Part shown: piece after piece, positions 23,545 through 35,436 of the stretch
How positions within the stretch are numbered: position 1 is the first letter of the stretch
Layout of the letters: each line of letters starts with the position of its first letter
DNA from: Epiperipatus broadwayi
Taxonomy: Eukaryota; Onychophora; Udeonychophora; Euonychophora; Peripatidae
Direction of reading: 5' to 3'
DNA: 64,000 bases
Assembly (NCBI GenBank): GCA_028023455.1
Contig: JAQFVV010012423.1
Location: 9,468,269-9,532,268, forward strand
Notes under the pieces: model-generated
The model's input: the letters and a program-made list of their open reading frames with translations, nothing else
What the model was told of the DNA's origin: nothing
The model's database searches: none
Position numbers and translations under genes: made by a program

Positions 23545-25786
23545 AATGGCCAGAGTTTCTTGTTCTGTGGTAGTGTAATGGATTTCCGCCCCCCTTCAAT
23601 GCGCGGCTGCTAAAATAAATAACTTGGTGAGCTCCGGCATCACTTATTTGAAATAAAATAGCTCCTAGTCCTTGCTTGCTGCTGTCGGTTTGTACGTAAA
23701 ATGGGCGATGGAAATTCGGGTGATGCAGCATGACAGCCTGTAAAAAATTTTTTTTTACACGTAAGAGTTCCTCGTCGTGAGAGGGTGTCCATTCCCACTT
23801 GCGGTTTTTCCTGATGAGGTCTATGAGATTTCTAGTATCCTGGGAGAAGTTCGGGTAGAATTTGTGATAAAAGTTACAAAGGCCCAAAAATGATCTGACC
23901 TGCTTCGGTTTAGTTGGTGTTGAGAACTTCTCTATAGCGGCAATTTTATCGGGGTGCGCTTTAATACCATGTTGGTTGATGATATGGCCAAGGAAAGTGA
24001 TCTCGCCAATAGCAAAATGGCTCTTCTCCAAATTTACGGTAATATTTTTTTCTATGCATTCCTTGAGGAACCTTTCCAAATGTTGCAAATGCTCCTGTAG
24101 GTTTTCTGAAACGATGACCAGATCATCCATATAACATACCATATGCTCCTGTATGTCATCGGAAAGGACCTGCCGCAAACAGCGCATCAAGCCTGCTCCA
24201 CTGTTTATGAGCCCAAAAGGGACTCTTTTAAATACGTGAGTATGCCCATTATATCGGAAGGCAGTATATTTCCGATCCCTATGGTCTAGATTTAACTGCC
24301 AGTAGCTCGCGGTCAAATCCAAGGTTGAAAATATGGTTTTACCGGCCAGTCGTACCAGTACCTCTTGAATAGGTGGAGGGGCATCTCTTTCAGGGATGGT
24401 AATGCTGTTTAACTTGCGCGCATCCAAACACAAACGCAAACTTCCATTTTTCTTTTTTACCACGACCAAGGGGTTGTTATACGGTGACGGGCCCCATTCA
24501 ATAATACCCCACTCAATCATCTGACGGATCTGGGCTTCCACTTCCCCCCTGTACTGAAAGGGTATGGGATAAGTTTTCGACGGAACGTACGTCTCCTCCT
24601 TTACTCGGATCCGGTGTGTATATCCCCTAATCTCTCCCGGCGTAGGAGAAAAAACGGCCTCATATTTCTTTAGTATTTTTCCGATCTGATCTGTGTCCCT
24701 GGGTTCAGTGAGGATGGACTCTTGAACTTTTTTACTGATTGCGGTTGGGTCGACTGCCTGGACTAAACAACTTTTGTAGCCCGACCCTTGGGTAACTGGT
24801 GTTTTGAAATCAATTGCCTCACTTCCGAAGGAGCACCTTCCCCTTTTATAATCAATGATGCCATCATTGTGGGCCAAAAAATCGGAGCCGAGTACAACGT
24901 CGTAAATAAGTCCGGTCATCACAAGAAAAGTATGTCCTACCGGCCTCTGATTTATCTTAAGTTCCAGCCATACTTGGCGGTTTTCACTTAGCATTTTTTT
25001 CCCATTTGCTAACGTGAATTGAATAGGTCGAGTCGGCAACTGCATGATTTCGCGAGTTCTTTTTAGGTTATTAATCCAAGCTGCAGATACAATTGAAGCT
25101 TGGCTGCCTGAGTCAATCAAAACCGTAACCCTGTTGTCTTCTATATCTACTTCTATAACCGGGCATAAGTAATTTGCTTGGTGATCCTGGTTTTCCTCCC
25201 CTGAAATTAGGTTCGTCATCTGGTGTATGGTTTTAAAGGGCTGACTTTTACTGGCATTTGGCGCCTGATACATGAAGTGTTGGTCTACTGTCTCTAAAAA
25301 CGTGGTCATCTCCGAAATAGCGTGTATTTGGCTACCGATCATAAGTCCTCTAACTTCCTGTGGCATATTGTGTGCTATCATTCGAATCACTCGGGAATCT
25401 GACCAGTTGAAAGCGTGCAACGAACAAAACTTGGTTGCTTGCTGTGAAAAAAATTTTGTTAGGGTAACTCGGTTCCCTGTGGGAAAACATTCCTGGATAA
25501 GGCTACGCAATGCTATTTCTTGCCTTTCCTCGCCCCAGAATGTCCTTAGCAGCCTGTCACGATACTCCTCAAAAGTTCTAGGTTTTTCTCTCAGTATGGT
25601 CCACCAGTCTTTGGCGGCTGCTTTCAAATGATGCTGAATGATGGCCATTTGCTGCCTATTATCTAGATCTGTTATTTCGAAAACGTCCTTTAAGCTGTCG
25701 ACGTGTTCGTGGGGTTGTTCCCAGTATTCCCCATAAAAATCGATAACTTTGAACGGAAGGTGTTGGGTGTTGACTGGCTCGTCCAT
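23441..25786 (-). CDS. Gypsy Gag-protease-reverse transcriptase-RNase H (frameshifted at end)
   Basis: One frame of 781 codons starts MDEPVNTQHLPF at 25786. Residues ~1-175 are a capsid-type Gag (WWTILREKP, FWGEERQ); no CCHC zinc knuckle is visible. The protease follows with the active site DSGSQAS at 225-231 and the flap-like VVLGSDFL near 297. The reverse transcriptase spans ~400-600: LCLDARKLN, STLDLTASYWQ (Asp489), FGLINSGA and the catalytic YMDD at 552-555. The RNase H starts near QTDSSKQGLGA (Asp701). Gag and Pol share one frame with no programmed shift between them. After residue ~731 the frame runs into nonsense because of an extra G in a run of six (plus-strand C run at 23589-23594). 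The correct continuation is in the next frame, which becomes the 22042-23544 frame. Otherwise it is intact. Confidence 0.93.
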   Translation of the reverse strand: MDEPVNTQHLPFKVIDFYGEYWEQPHEHVDSLKDVFEITDLDNRQQMAIIQHHLKAAAKDWWTILREKPRTFEEYRDRLLRTFWGEERQEIALRSLIQECFPTGNRVTLTKFFSQQATKFCSLHAFNWSDSRVIRMIAHNMPQEVRGLMIGSQIHAISEMTTFLETVDQHFMYQAPNASKSQPFKTIHQMTNLISGEENQDHQANYLCPVIEVDIEDNRVTVLIDSGSQASIVSAAWINNLKRTREIMQLPTRPIQFTLANGKKMLSENRQVWLELKINQRPVGHTFLVMTGLIYDVVLGSDFLAHNDGIIDYKRGRCSFGSEAIDFKTPVTQGSGYKSCLVQAVDPTAISKKVQESILTEPRDTDQIGKILKKYEAVFSPTPGEIRGYTHRIRVKEETYVPSKTYPIPFQYRGEVEAQIRQMIEWGIIEWGPSPYNNPLVVVKKKNGSLRLCLDARKLNSITIPERDAPPPIQEVLVRLAGKTIFSTLDLTASYWQLNLDHRDRKYTAFRYNGHTHVFKRVPFGLINSGAGLMRCLRQVLSDDIQEHMVCYMDDLVIVSENLQEHLQHLERFLKECIEKNITVNLEKSHFAIGEITFLGHIINQHGIKAHPDKIAAIEKFSTPTKPKQVRSFLGLCNFYHKFYPNFSQDTRNLIDLIRKNRKWEWTPSHDEELLRVKKNFLQAVMLHHPNFHRPFYVQTDSSKQGLGAILFQISDAGAHQVIYFSSRALKGGGNPLHYHRTRNSGHCVGMPEIPAISVGISSNHYNRSSLLGVSQQEFPD
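23589..23594 (-). other. Single-base frameshift in a homopolymer
   Basis: On the coding strand the codons for Leu-Lys run into six G. Five G would keep RNase H in frame (KGAEIHYTTTEQETLAIV); six shifts it. This is either a recent inactivating mutation or a consensus base-calling error in a homopolymer. It is the only visible lesion in ~3.7 kb of gag-pol. Confidence 0.85.
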
Positions 25787-26877
25787 TTTTCTTTTATATT
25801 GTGTGTTTACTTTCCAGTAGCTAATTGTTTGTTTAATAATTTAGTTTACGTATATTCATGCAAAAAAAAAAACTGATCCCTGCTCCTTGTGCCAAATCCT
25901 CCTCCGCTGCTGATACTGTTTGTGTGGCTTACTTCCTTTCTCTCTTTCTTCCTTCGCCTACGTTCAGTCTGGTTTTTGTTATCTACGCTTTTTTTTCTTT
26001 ATTTAGGAATATAATATGACATGTCTAAAATCATTACTAAAAATATACAGGGAAAAAAAACTTTATTTCACCCAGTTCGCACTGTTCTCCTCAGTCCTAT
26101 AATACATACATATTAATAATGGGTACATAACATAGTATTTTTTTTGTATTTCTGTCAGTAATTCTCTCTTTTTATATATGCCACCCTACTCTCTTTTAAA
26201 ACAACACTCGCCACTGCTGTATGGACAAACATGTTTGCTGACAAATTTATTTGATAGGCGCCAGCCAGCAACATGTGACCAATAGATAATTTAATCTACT
26301 GATCCCCAAATATATACTTTTATATGACCTAATAATTTTTGATTTAAGATTTATATAGGCAAAAAAAAAATTTAATACTGACTCCGGTAAGGTTTTTTTT
26401 TATATTACAACATACATATATATGCACACACGTTTTTATTTTTAAAACACAAGAATAATCCTACTTCTTTCTTCTTTTTTCAAAAAATATTTTTCACAAC
26501 AAACGAAAATATATATATATATACGTACACAAATATATATACGCGTACACGTTTTTATTTTTTTAGAACTGGACTTAATTCTACTTCTTTATTTTTTCAT
26601 ATGATTTAAACGACAAGAATGAACTCGCAAAAACATTATGGAATACTCATTTATTTTAATTAATTACACGCACGAATTGCTTCCGCTCTCTTTTCAAAAA
26701 AAAATCTTCACTCTGTTTCTTAACAATATTTGGGAGTACTATACTGAACCTTTGTGTGAGGGAAAAAAAAAATTTTATACATTTGTTTTATTACTATAGT
26801 TTTCACTTGCGCATTTTAATACGCCAAATACATATCAATATTATGACAAACAACAAAAAAAATGAATATTTTTATCA
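25787..26877 (-). other. Leader upstream of gag, truncated
   Basis: About 1.1 kb of AT-rich sequence precedes the Gag start on the coding strand, with several A and T homopolymers. A leader of this kind should start at a primer-binding site after a 5' LTR. Instead, at 26877 it changes directly into LTR C in the wrong orientation, with no primer-binding site, so this junction is a rearrangement breakpoint. Confidence 0.65.
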
Positions 26878-29341
26878 TTTAATTTATAATAAAAATTAGT
26901 TATATATTTTATAGTTTATCAGTCAATATGTAAAGATTCCGTCTATAAATGTCGCAAACCATGAAATAATATTTGTGTGTGCGTGGTTTGTGAATTTGTA
27001 TCAATTAATTTAAAGTGTCAGTGCGGGCGTATTTGTTTAAATTATAGTTTTTTTAAATTGTATAAAGTCGTGTAAAAATACTGATCAAAAGTCACATTCC
27101 TTTGATCAGTGTTTTTAATTAAAATCTAATTGCACAAATGTTCAGAGCAATTAAGTTGTATTCAAAATTAGTAAGGAATTTTTATATGTAATTACTGTAC
27201 CGATTTAAAAATGGCATATTAAATTAAAAGATTGCTAAAAACAGATAATTGATTGTTGGTCAAGCTGCATCGCTAGAGGCTAGAGAAAGGAGGCGGAGCC
27301 TAAAACAAAACAAGTCGGAAAGGTCAGCAGTGGCGATTTTAGAGAAAAACTTACATTCTAACTTTTGTCGTGTGTGAGAGAAGTAGTCTCGAGACAACAC
27401 AGCAGTTGAGTATAATTCAAACATTATTATTAAGAAGTTTATCAGTGAATCGCAATGTTGATGGGCTAAGTGCCAGGAGCTGGTCTCTGCCCGCCAATAT
27501 GGATCTTCGTGCCGCTGTTTGATCATGTTTCACGTAACTCACAATTTCCAACTTCCAACCTCTAAATTAGCTATGCCTTACAAATAACTTTCAAAAATGC
27601 GCGCCTACGTTCGTCACAAGCCAAGCTGGATGAAGAAAGAAGAGTAACTTTGTTACACGAACTTTAATTTTCTTCCGTGCTTAATGTTATCAATCAAGTG
27701 AATCATATGTAAGTTTTTATATCATTTATAATGCTATTGTTTAATCTGTCAGTAAATTTTCTTTTCTTTTTTTTAATCCTCTGCTCTAGTCTTTAGAAAT
27801 CATTTATAAAATTGTAATTAATAGTAATAATATTTCAACTGAATGCATTTATATTTTCTTATGTTGCTTATTTCATAAACAAACATTGCCAATAGTAATA
27901 TTTCCAACTCTGTGTAAACTAGTGTGTAATAATGATCAATTTAATTTAAAAGTAATTTCATGTTCTGAATTAAATATTCTTTCACATTCCGAGTTAGTAA
28001 ATGTTAAATCACTTTATTATTCTATGTTAAGTTGGTATAAAATTACAATCTAAGTTTCAATATTAAATATATATATAATAGTTTCAAAGTGTTATCGTAA
28101 TGTCATGTCTGATCTGAGAAATAACTCCCTGTGTAATTTGATACTGTCGCTACCGCCTGTCAACCTGAAGGGTTAGGAGTCCCAGAGTAAAATTAACTAA
28201 TTATTGTTTTTCACCGTCAGTTTAATTTCGCTATGTTTTTATTGGGATAAGGATCTCAGCCTGTGGCGTAGAAACAGACTAATAGATTCCAGGTTTTATA
28301 TAATTTCTTTTAAAAATCCGCTTCAAGTATTCGTCCTTCACGTCTGTGGCAATGCCTTCCCTTCGCTGAAGTTAGCGTCTCGCCATTCTACCATTGGGGA
28401 ATGAAAGCAGTTTTTCTTTCCCGGTAATCTCTTGGATCACCGGGGTTCGAAATGATCCCGGCTGGTTGTCGTGTCCCGGAGCTACTTGGGGGCATTAAGC
28501 CTTGTCAAAGTACAAGCCGCCCGGTATTCCGTTAATGCACCGCAAGTGATTACTGTAGGGCTTTTGAATCCAGGCAACCACCAGTTCATCTATCTTCCAT
28601 GTCGTATTTATATAAAACCACCAGCACATCTATCCTTTATGTCGTCTTTCTATAAAACCATTCTCCAACTGTTCGTCTACGTAACGGCTCGAGCCTATTC
28701 TAATAAAATAAGTTAATAAAAATCTTTAGATAAATATTTTTCCAGTGCTCAAATACTCTGATTCTCTTAACCACCCGTCAATCATTTAACTACCCAGCTA
28801 TTGGCATAAGTTTGTTTACTAAATAAAACGTTTACTAAAGACTAGTAGCCAAATACAAGAGGATTCATGGAAGTCTTACCGTACTGTTAACATTATATTT
28901 ATATGCTTTGTATTTTCATGTTGAACACTATATTTATCCGCTTTCTATTTGTCTTATTTAACACTATATTTATATGCTTTATATTTTGCTTATTAAACAC
29001 TTTATTTAATTAAATTTTTGTGTCCTCCACTTTATTACTCTCTAAGTCTATTTAGCCACTTACTGTCTGTATTGGCAACTTAAATATATACGTTACATGA
29101 ATGACCGTTCCAATATCTAGAGTATAATAAATCTATATATCATTAACTGTAAGAATTAGTCTATGTTCTGAGCTGAGCTAGAAAAGGGATAACCCCGTGC
29201 TGTTATAAAGTCATCATCGGTTAGTCATACCGGGGTTTGGGTTTGAATTCAGTTGGCGTTTTGGAAATTATTCTTAAACGTGGACTGGGTTTGAACTCGG
29301 GTACTGTGTATGATTAAGCGTGGTGGATTTATACCGGTACA
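26878..29341 (+). repeat. LTR C (plus orientation, lacks first ~96 bp)
   Basis: Similarity to LTR A begins at AATTTATAATAAAAATTAG (A: ~16648) and runs to the exact LTR end GGTACA at 29341. By eye only a handful of differences separate it from A in ~2.46 kb (for example 27506 t for A 17276 c, and one extra AT in an AT run near 28070). It lacks the terminal hairpin and U3 start. The right flank is (AT)n. Confidence 0.9.
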
Positions 29342-31449
29342 ATATATATATATATATATAGTGCTTTAGTCTCTATATAAGAATAAGGGTTTGCATTTAG
29401 AAGACATTCCCCTTTGAAATGCAAAACATAATTACATTTTACTATTTTTATTGGTTACTGTCTATTATAATCTGAATGTGATTTTTCGAGAAAAAATATA
29501 TAACAGATATTTCCATATATTTAAAGTATTTCAATAATAACATCTGCAAAAGTTATTAAGATATATATATATGTGTGTGTGTGAATAAAATGTTATCCAG
29601 GCATATCTGTATATAATTAATTGTAGTAAAGAATACATATATCAATATTTTGGCCAGGTCACAATGATCAACTGGGTAACAAATATCATATTTATTATCC
29701 ATTTAATGACCAGTGTGTATATATTTTTACTACATCAATTATACGTGGATGTATCTGGACAATTTTATTTATATACAAAACCATAGTTTTAATATATATA
29801 TATAAATATATATATATATAAATATAATGCTAATCAAGATTTCTAGTGCGATACATATTTTAATTCCCAGTACCCAACTGTAAATATCACTAGCTTTTTT
29901 ACGTAAGTATCTATCAAATTCGTTCAACCTACTGATTTATATATTAATGATAAATTAATAAATAATTAATAATTATATCACCTATTTCTTCTACAAAATA
30001 ATTTTTTTTTTAAAAAAAAAACAATATTGTCAATGTAAATTTTAACAAATTTTAAAAATATCTCCATTTATCTTAATATACAAATTAAATATAATATTTT
30101 AAAAGTTCAATGTGCTTAAACTTGGATTTCCATCCAAATGTAATCATTTTTATTAAAATAATCAAAAGTAACATTTTCAATATGTTTCAAAGAAAAATGA
30201 CAATATACTTGTACAATAAATCTACAATCAAAATAGATATTTTACAATTCTATTCAGTTACTAAAGTTTATTGCCTAGAGAATTTAAATTCATTTCCTAA
30301 AAGAAATCGTTTGTGATTGCAATTCCAATAGACACTCAAATTGCTTTTTCAATTCTTTTGTCTGTCTTTATATATATAAATATTTGTGTTTATAGTAGAT
30401 TATTCAATCCATTATAAAATAAACGTTTCCGCCCTTGTTGGTTTAAATGCTTATTTACAACTTTATATCAATGGGATGTGACTTCATTTAATGCACAGAC
30501 TTGCAAATATATAATTGTGAATGTGGAAAGATTGACACTTGTAAGTCAAAGTGCAATAATATATATAAAATACTGGCTTTTTTTAGCCACTTTGATATAT
30601 TATTCATTAGTTATTTTTTGAAAAGCTAGACCCACATATAAAACCAGTTCACATTCTTCAAGCCTTATTGCCTCTTCCTCCATATTGCAAGCATTAAAGC
30701 TACTTGCCATGTTAAGATATTTTAGTCTCTTATCATATTTTTACAATCCAATTTATTTTTATCTTCATTGTTCTCTCAAAGGATACTTTTTTTTATCTTT
30801 TCAGCATTACCTTTCTTATCTTTATAAAATCTTTTTTATTTGCCTCCAAATACGTTTCTGCAACAGGTCCTTTTTTGTTTCTGAATTCTTGCTAATTGTT
30901 CACATTTCTTTTATAATTCAAATAAAACATTTAATAAGCTTCTTTTTTATTAACATTAAAGTTCTATTGAAAAACGTTTTTTACTCTTATAGCAACCAGT
31001 TTAACCATTGAGATATTTTATGTTATTTATATATCATAGATTATCCTCTAATGGTGCTACAATTTATTTTTCAATATAAATAAATCAGCACTATTATAAT
31101 TCACCACCACTATAGAAAGTTACATTGGTCATTGCACTTATTATCTTATAAGCATCACCTCTAATGGTTGCAAAATGTTCTTAAGATCATTTAATTTACA
31201 ACTTCATTTTCAACATTATAATCATACAATAATTTTTACAGAAAAAAAAATATTTGGAGTTGTTGAAAAAACTTTTAATTATAATTTTATTTCTACCCAT
31301 ATTTAGATATTTAATTCTTGTTTAATAAATATCTGAATTTGTAGCCTGAAAAATCAACAGAAAAATGATTAAAACTTTTTATATATAAATATCAGAGGAG
31401 TTTACATTTGAAAAATTTAGAAGGAATATAAACCCAAAAGTTATGTACT
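29342..31449. other. Loop of the inverted duplication, no gene seen
   Basis: This is ~2.1 kb of AT-rich DNA between LTR C and the right arm. A short-codon frame at 30685-31011 is hydrophobic and F/Y/L/I-rich, as expected from translating random AT-rich DNA, so I do not call it. If the gypsy composite is removed, this segment alone separates the two arms. Confidence 0.5.
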
Positions 31450-31998
31450 ATTATTATTTTTTTAAATTTTAATCTTTAAAAAATAATGCAATATCAAATT
31501 AAGTGTACAAGCTTAGTTGATTGTTATACATGTATATATGTGCATAAATCTTTAAAACTATTTTTAAAACTTTAAAGAAAATGCTTGTCATTATAAAAAT
31601 ATTTAGCAGACCATCAGTGTGAAGATTATAGTATGTGCTCTTGTTAGCAGAAATCTGTTTTGAATTGTTAATAGTAGAAATTTTAATTAATTTTTTTTTA
31701 TGTTTTATTAGTTCTAACTATAATAACTAGCTGTCAGGAATTATTGGAGATAAAAAAAAATAATAATTTAGAAAATTTGGAGTATCAATGCACTTGACTG
31801 CATTGCATTTTGTTTGTCATCATAAAAAATATGATAATTTATATAATTTTTAATAAAATTATCAAATATTTATTCTTAAATAATTACATGATATTTATTT
31901 TAAGATTTTTTTTTAATAGTAATTTTTAAAAAAAATTGTGAAATATAAGATTGTCAGAAATGAAAATACCTAATGTTGATATCATTCTTATTATTCAT

Positions 31999-32000
31999 TG

Positions 32001-32076
<76 letters not shown>
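31999..32076. repeat. (AT)n microsatellite, ~78 bp
   Basis: This is a pure AT dinucleotide run. The corresponding left-arm site has only ~8 repeats, so it expanded here, or contracted there, after duplication. Confidence 0.9.
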
Positions 32077-32077
<1 letters not shown>

Positions 32078-32808
32078 TTCAATTTTAAAACTTTAGTTAT
32101 TAACTATTTAAAGCTGTCCTTTATAACCATATGTATTAAGTATTCTGTGTTTTTAACTCTTTTAAAAAATATTTTTGTTTAGCGTGAAGAATAAAACGAA
32201 GGGTTTTGTTTAGCTGTTTTATTCCTGTTTATTAGTTCTTTTTTTAATTTGCAAGTTTATATTTATTTTTGTAAATTAATTTTATTCATTCAATAACTGT
32301 AACCATATGAAAATAAAAAATAAAAATGTATTCATTAAAATAAATACAACTTTTTAAAAATCTGCAAATAAAAAACAAAAAGATGGACTAATATGTTGTT
32401 TACAAGCATTGTTTAAAAGATTAACCACTATTTTTTACATACATTATGCATACATTTATTTAATTTATAAATTATTTATTCAGGATTTAAAATCATTGAT
32501 ATAGAGAGTAAAAATATTTACTATGTCAATACCAGCATATTTAAAAAAAGGAAAAAAAAACACCTGTTAGTAAACGAATCACTAATAACCTTTTTACTAA
32601 AACAAAAAAGATTTTATATATTTCATCTTTTTTAAAAATTTTGAACCGTTAAATAAATTAATTTATTAATTAATAATTTTGATATAATTGAATTATTCTC
32701 TTCTCATTTTATTAACTAGTTGCAAATATGAATTTAGATATTACAAAATTTGTTGGATAACAGGTTTAGAATTGAATGTCAATAGATACTATGTTCAAAT
32801 TGTGTGTG

Positions 32809-32811
<3 letters not shown>

Positions 32812-32877
<66 letters not shown>
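32812..32877. repeat. (AT)n microsatellite, ~65 bp
   Basis: This is a pure AT run directly abutting the MITE-like hairpin at 32880. It pairs with the longer left-arm tract at 15125-15226. Confidence 0.9.
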
Positions 32878-32885
<8 letters not shown>

Positions 32886-35355
32886 ATACAATTACAAATA
32901 TCCAGTAATGTCCTCTGTTTAAAGGTCTATATCTCAATAATAGGGAACTTCAAAATGATACCACTTTGAAGTTGTAACGATGTCATGGATATTATTGAGA
33001 TATAGACTTTTAAACAGGATATTACTGGATATTTGTAATTGTATAATGATTTATATATTTGTATGATTATTTCAGTTAGTGTTAATGGTAACTTTCTTTT
33101 CATTTATAGTTTGGGATGGCTATTTAAAAATTAAAATCTAATGTTTAGTTTGTCTTTAATAAGGTTGTAAACATGTTAGTTTATTAGCAAAATTTAAGAT
33201 CATTTGCTTATTTAAAATTTCAAGCTCTGTGTTTAAGTTGGTTTGTAATTCAATATTTAACATCATTTAGTGTATAACTTCAAAGTGGTATCATTTTCAA
33301 GTTCGCTATTATTGAGATATAGACTTTTAAACAGAGGACATTACTGGATATTTGTAATTGTATAATGGTTTATATATTTGTATGATTATTTCACTTAGTG
33401 TTAACGCTAACTTTCTTTATATATATATATGTACATGTTTAATCTTACATAATTATTTTGACTTTTGTATTGTAGCTTGCAAGATGACCATAAATCTATA
33501 TACATGCATGAGAAAAAAACAAGACGTGAAAAGTTTTATAAGTTTTATTTTTAATTAGTTTTATTTTAATTAAGCTAAATAAAATAAAATTCTGTGATAA
33601 AATAAATTACAACTAGAAAATAGATTTATTTAATGAAATAAATAACTTTTTTTAAAAAAAGAATTTAATTAGTCTGAATATTTTGATATTTTATTAAAAG
33701 TAGATTAATTATACATCTTGGGGTCATTTGTCCTTTATGTTATCTTTATTTATATGAATTTAAAAAGAATGGGGAAATATGGAGGTTGTTTAATATATCC
33801 ATAAAGATATTACACATGAGTAAGAGAAAGGTGAATAACTCTAGTGTGTGCATATTTAAAATTTAAAAAATCAGATATATTAATTTTTAATTGAGGTTTA
33901 AAGTTTATATCTTTGTTAGAGATAATCTCTAGTTTAGAAAATTATTAGTAATAATCATTATTGTATTTATCTGAGGTGGATGGTATCAAAGTTGTGAGTT
34001 GAGTAAGTTTGACAATGGTAAATAAAAATTTAACAATTTTTTATTTAATAAGAATGGTACATACTTGAAAGATAATTAACAATGTAATTAAAATAATATT
34101 TAAAAAAATACAGATAAGTCAAGAATTTAAGAGATTGTGGTCTGTACCAACATATGAGTTCTGGTTCAGCATGAAATCTGTATCTTGGGGATCATACATC
34201 TTTTTCACATCTTTGGTCATATGTTTATGATTACATCCCTCCACAAAATGTTAAAAGTAGATTAAAAAAACAATCTTTACTATGTGTGAGAATGATGTAG
34301 TGAAAATGACATTACAGAAATATTATTCATTATTAGATAATCTCTAGTCTAATGAATGACTAATAAAAATTATTAAGATGTTAGTTTATGTCTAGGTGGA
34401 TTAAGAAATATCTTTAAAAAAAACGATAAATTGTAAAAAAAAAAAATGTTTTGTGTAGGGTCTCTTCTATATTTCTACACCAGCAAAGTTTTAAGAAACA
34501 AGCATTGCAGATGTAAAGTAGCAAAAGCTGAAATATATGGACATAATATTAAAAAATTGGCAGGTAAAAAACAATGACTATTATATAAAATATCCCATAA
34601 AAGTGAAGAATATGACTCCTTACATAAATATCTTTGTCATGAGTGGCTAAACTCCTAATCTATGTTTATTTTGACTTTTCCATAATGTAATGATCAAATA
34701 GAAAGAGATTGTCCTAACTAAATACTGCACTATAGTTAAAATGTGAAAGTGAGCTTTATTAAAGGGTATGTTCTATCATTCATGACAACCATTACCAGAG
34801 GCTAATATGGTAAAAATTATATGAGAAATATATATGTGGAATTCTGATAAAGGAAAATAGATCAAATGCAATGAATCCAGATGTCATCGAAATTATATAT
34901 AAATCAATCCTACCTGTAACTATTCAATCTTTCAAAACATGCGGACTAAAAGTGAGCCAAGAAATTAACCAAACTGAATGATTGCAGTTTGAAGCTACAC
35001 AAAATCAAAAGACCTGTCATATCTACTGGTTTTTCTAATATACCCAAATTAAGGTAAATCAGGAAAATGGTCAAACTGAATGATTTAATAGGTTTGAAGC
35101 CATATGAAATTGGGATTCAAAATATATGAACTTGAAATAAAAACTCTAAAGATCATAAATCTGATTACAAATCAATTAAGAAATAAAATAGGAGTTTGTT
35201 ATTCCATTTATTAATAGTCCTAAAATATAAAATATTATAACTAAAAAAATATAAAATATTATAATTAACCAAAGTCGAATCATATATTTCTGTAAATATT
35301 AATTATTTTTCTTTTACAAATATACATTAAACAACTTGTTTTTTTTAAATAATCT

Positions 35356-35403
35356 ATATATAATACTTGCACACATATAAAAGAATTTTTTTTAAATTAA
35401 AGA

Positions 35404-35436
<33 letters not shown>

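Larger units (their letters stand above)
16552..29341 (+). mobile_element. Rearranged Ty3/gypsy composite with three LTRs
   Basis: The outer ends are the 5' end of LTR A (TGAAACAG at 16552) and the 3' end of LTR C (GGTACA at 29341). Both abut (AT)n sequence, so the whole block behaves like one insertion into a microsatellite, with an ATAT or longer target duplication that the repeat makes ambiguous. Inside, LTR A is followed by its primer-binding site, then a head-to-head junction at 19230 with the primer-binding site and LTR B in minus orientation. Next come a minus-strand 3' untranslated region, pol and gag, a leader, and LTR C in plus orientation lacking its first ~96 bp. A normal element has two direct LTRs, so this arrangement is abnormal. 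A and C are nearly identical by eye; B is visibly more diverged. Confidence 0.85.
31450..35355 (-). repeat. Right arm of the giant inverted duplication
   Basis: This is the reverse complement of 11275-16535 without the TA-target transposon; the empty site is near 33250-33265. It keeps the MITE-like hairpins at 32880-33075 and 33280-33420. It differs from the left arm mainly in microsatellite lengths. The 31999-32076 (AT)n run is ~78 bp here but ~16 bp in the left arm (15960-15976); the 32812-32877 run is ~65 bp here but ~100 bp there. Confidence 0.9.

Noticed and set aside
19255-29341. LTR B and LTR C as the ordinary LTR pair of the gag-pol
   Set aside because: They are in opposite orientation; true LTRs are direct repeats, and C lacks its U3 start.
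30685-31011. 108-codon hydrophobic plus-strand frame
   Set aside because: Same reason: AT-rich chance frame without motifs.
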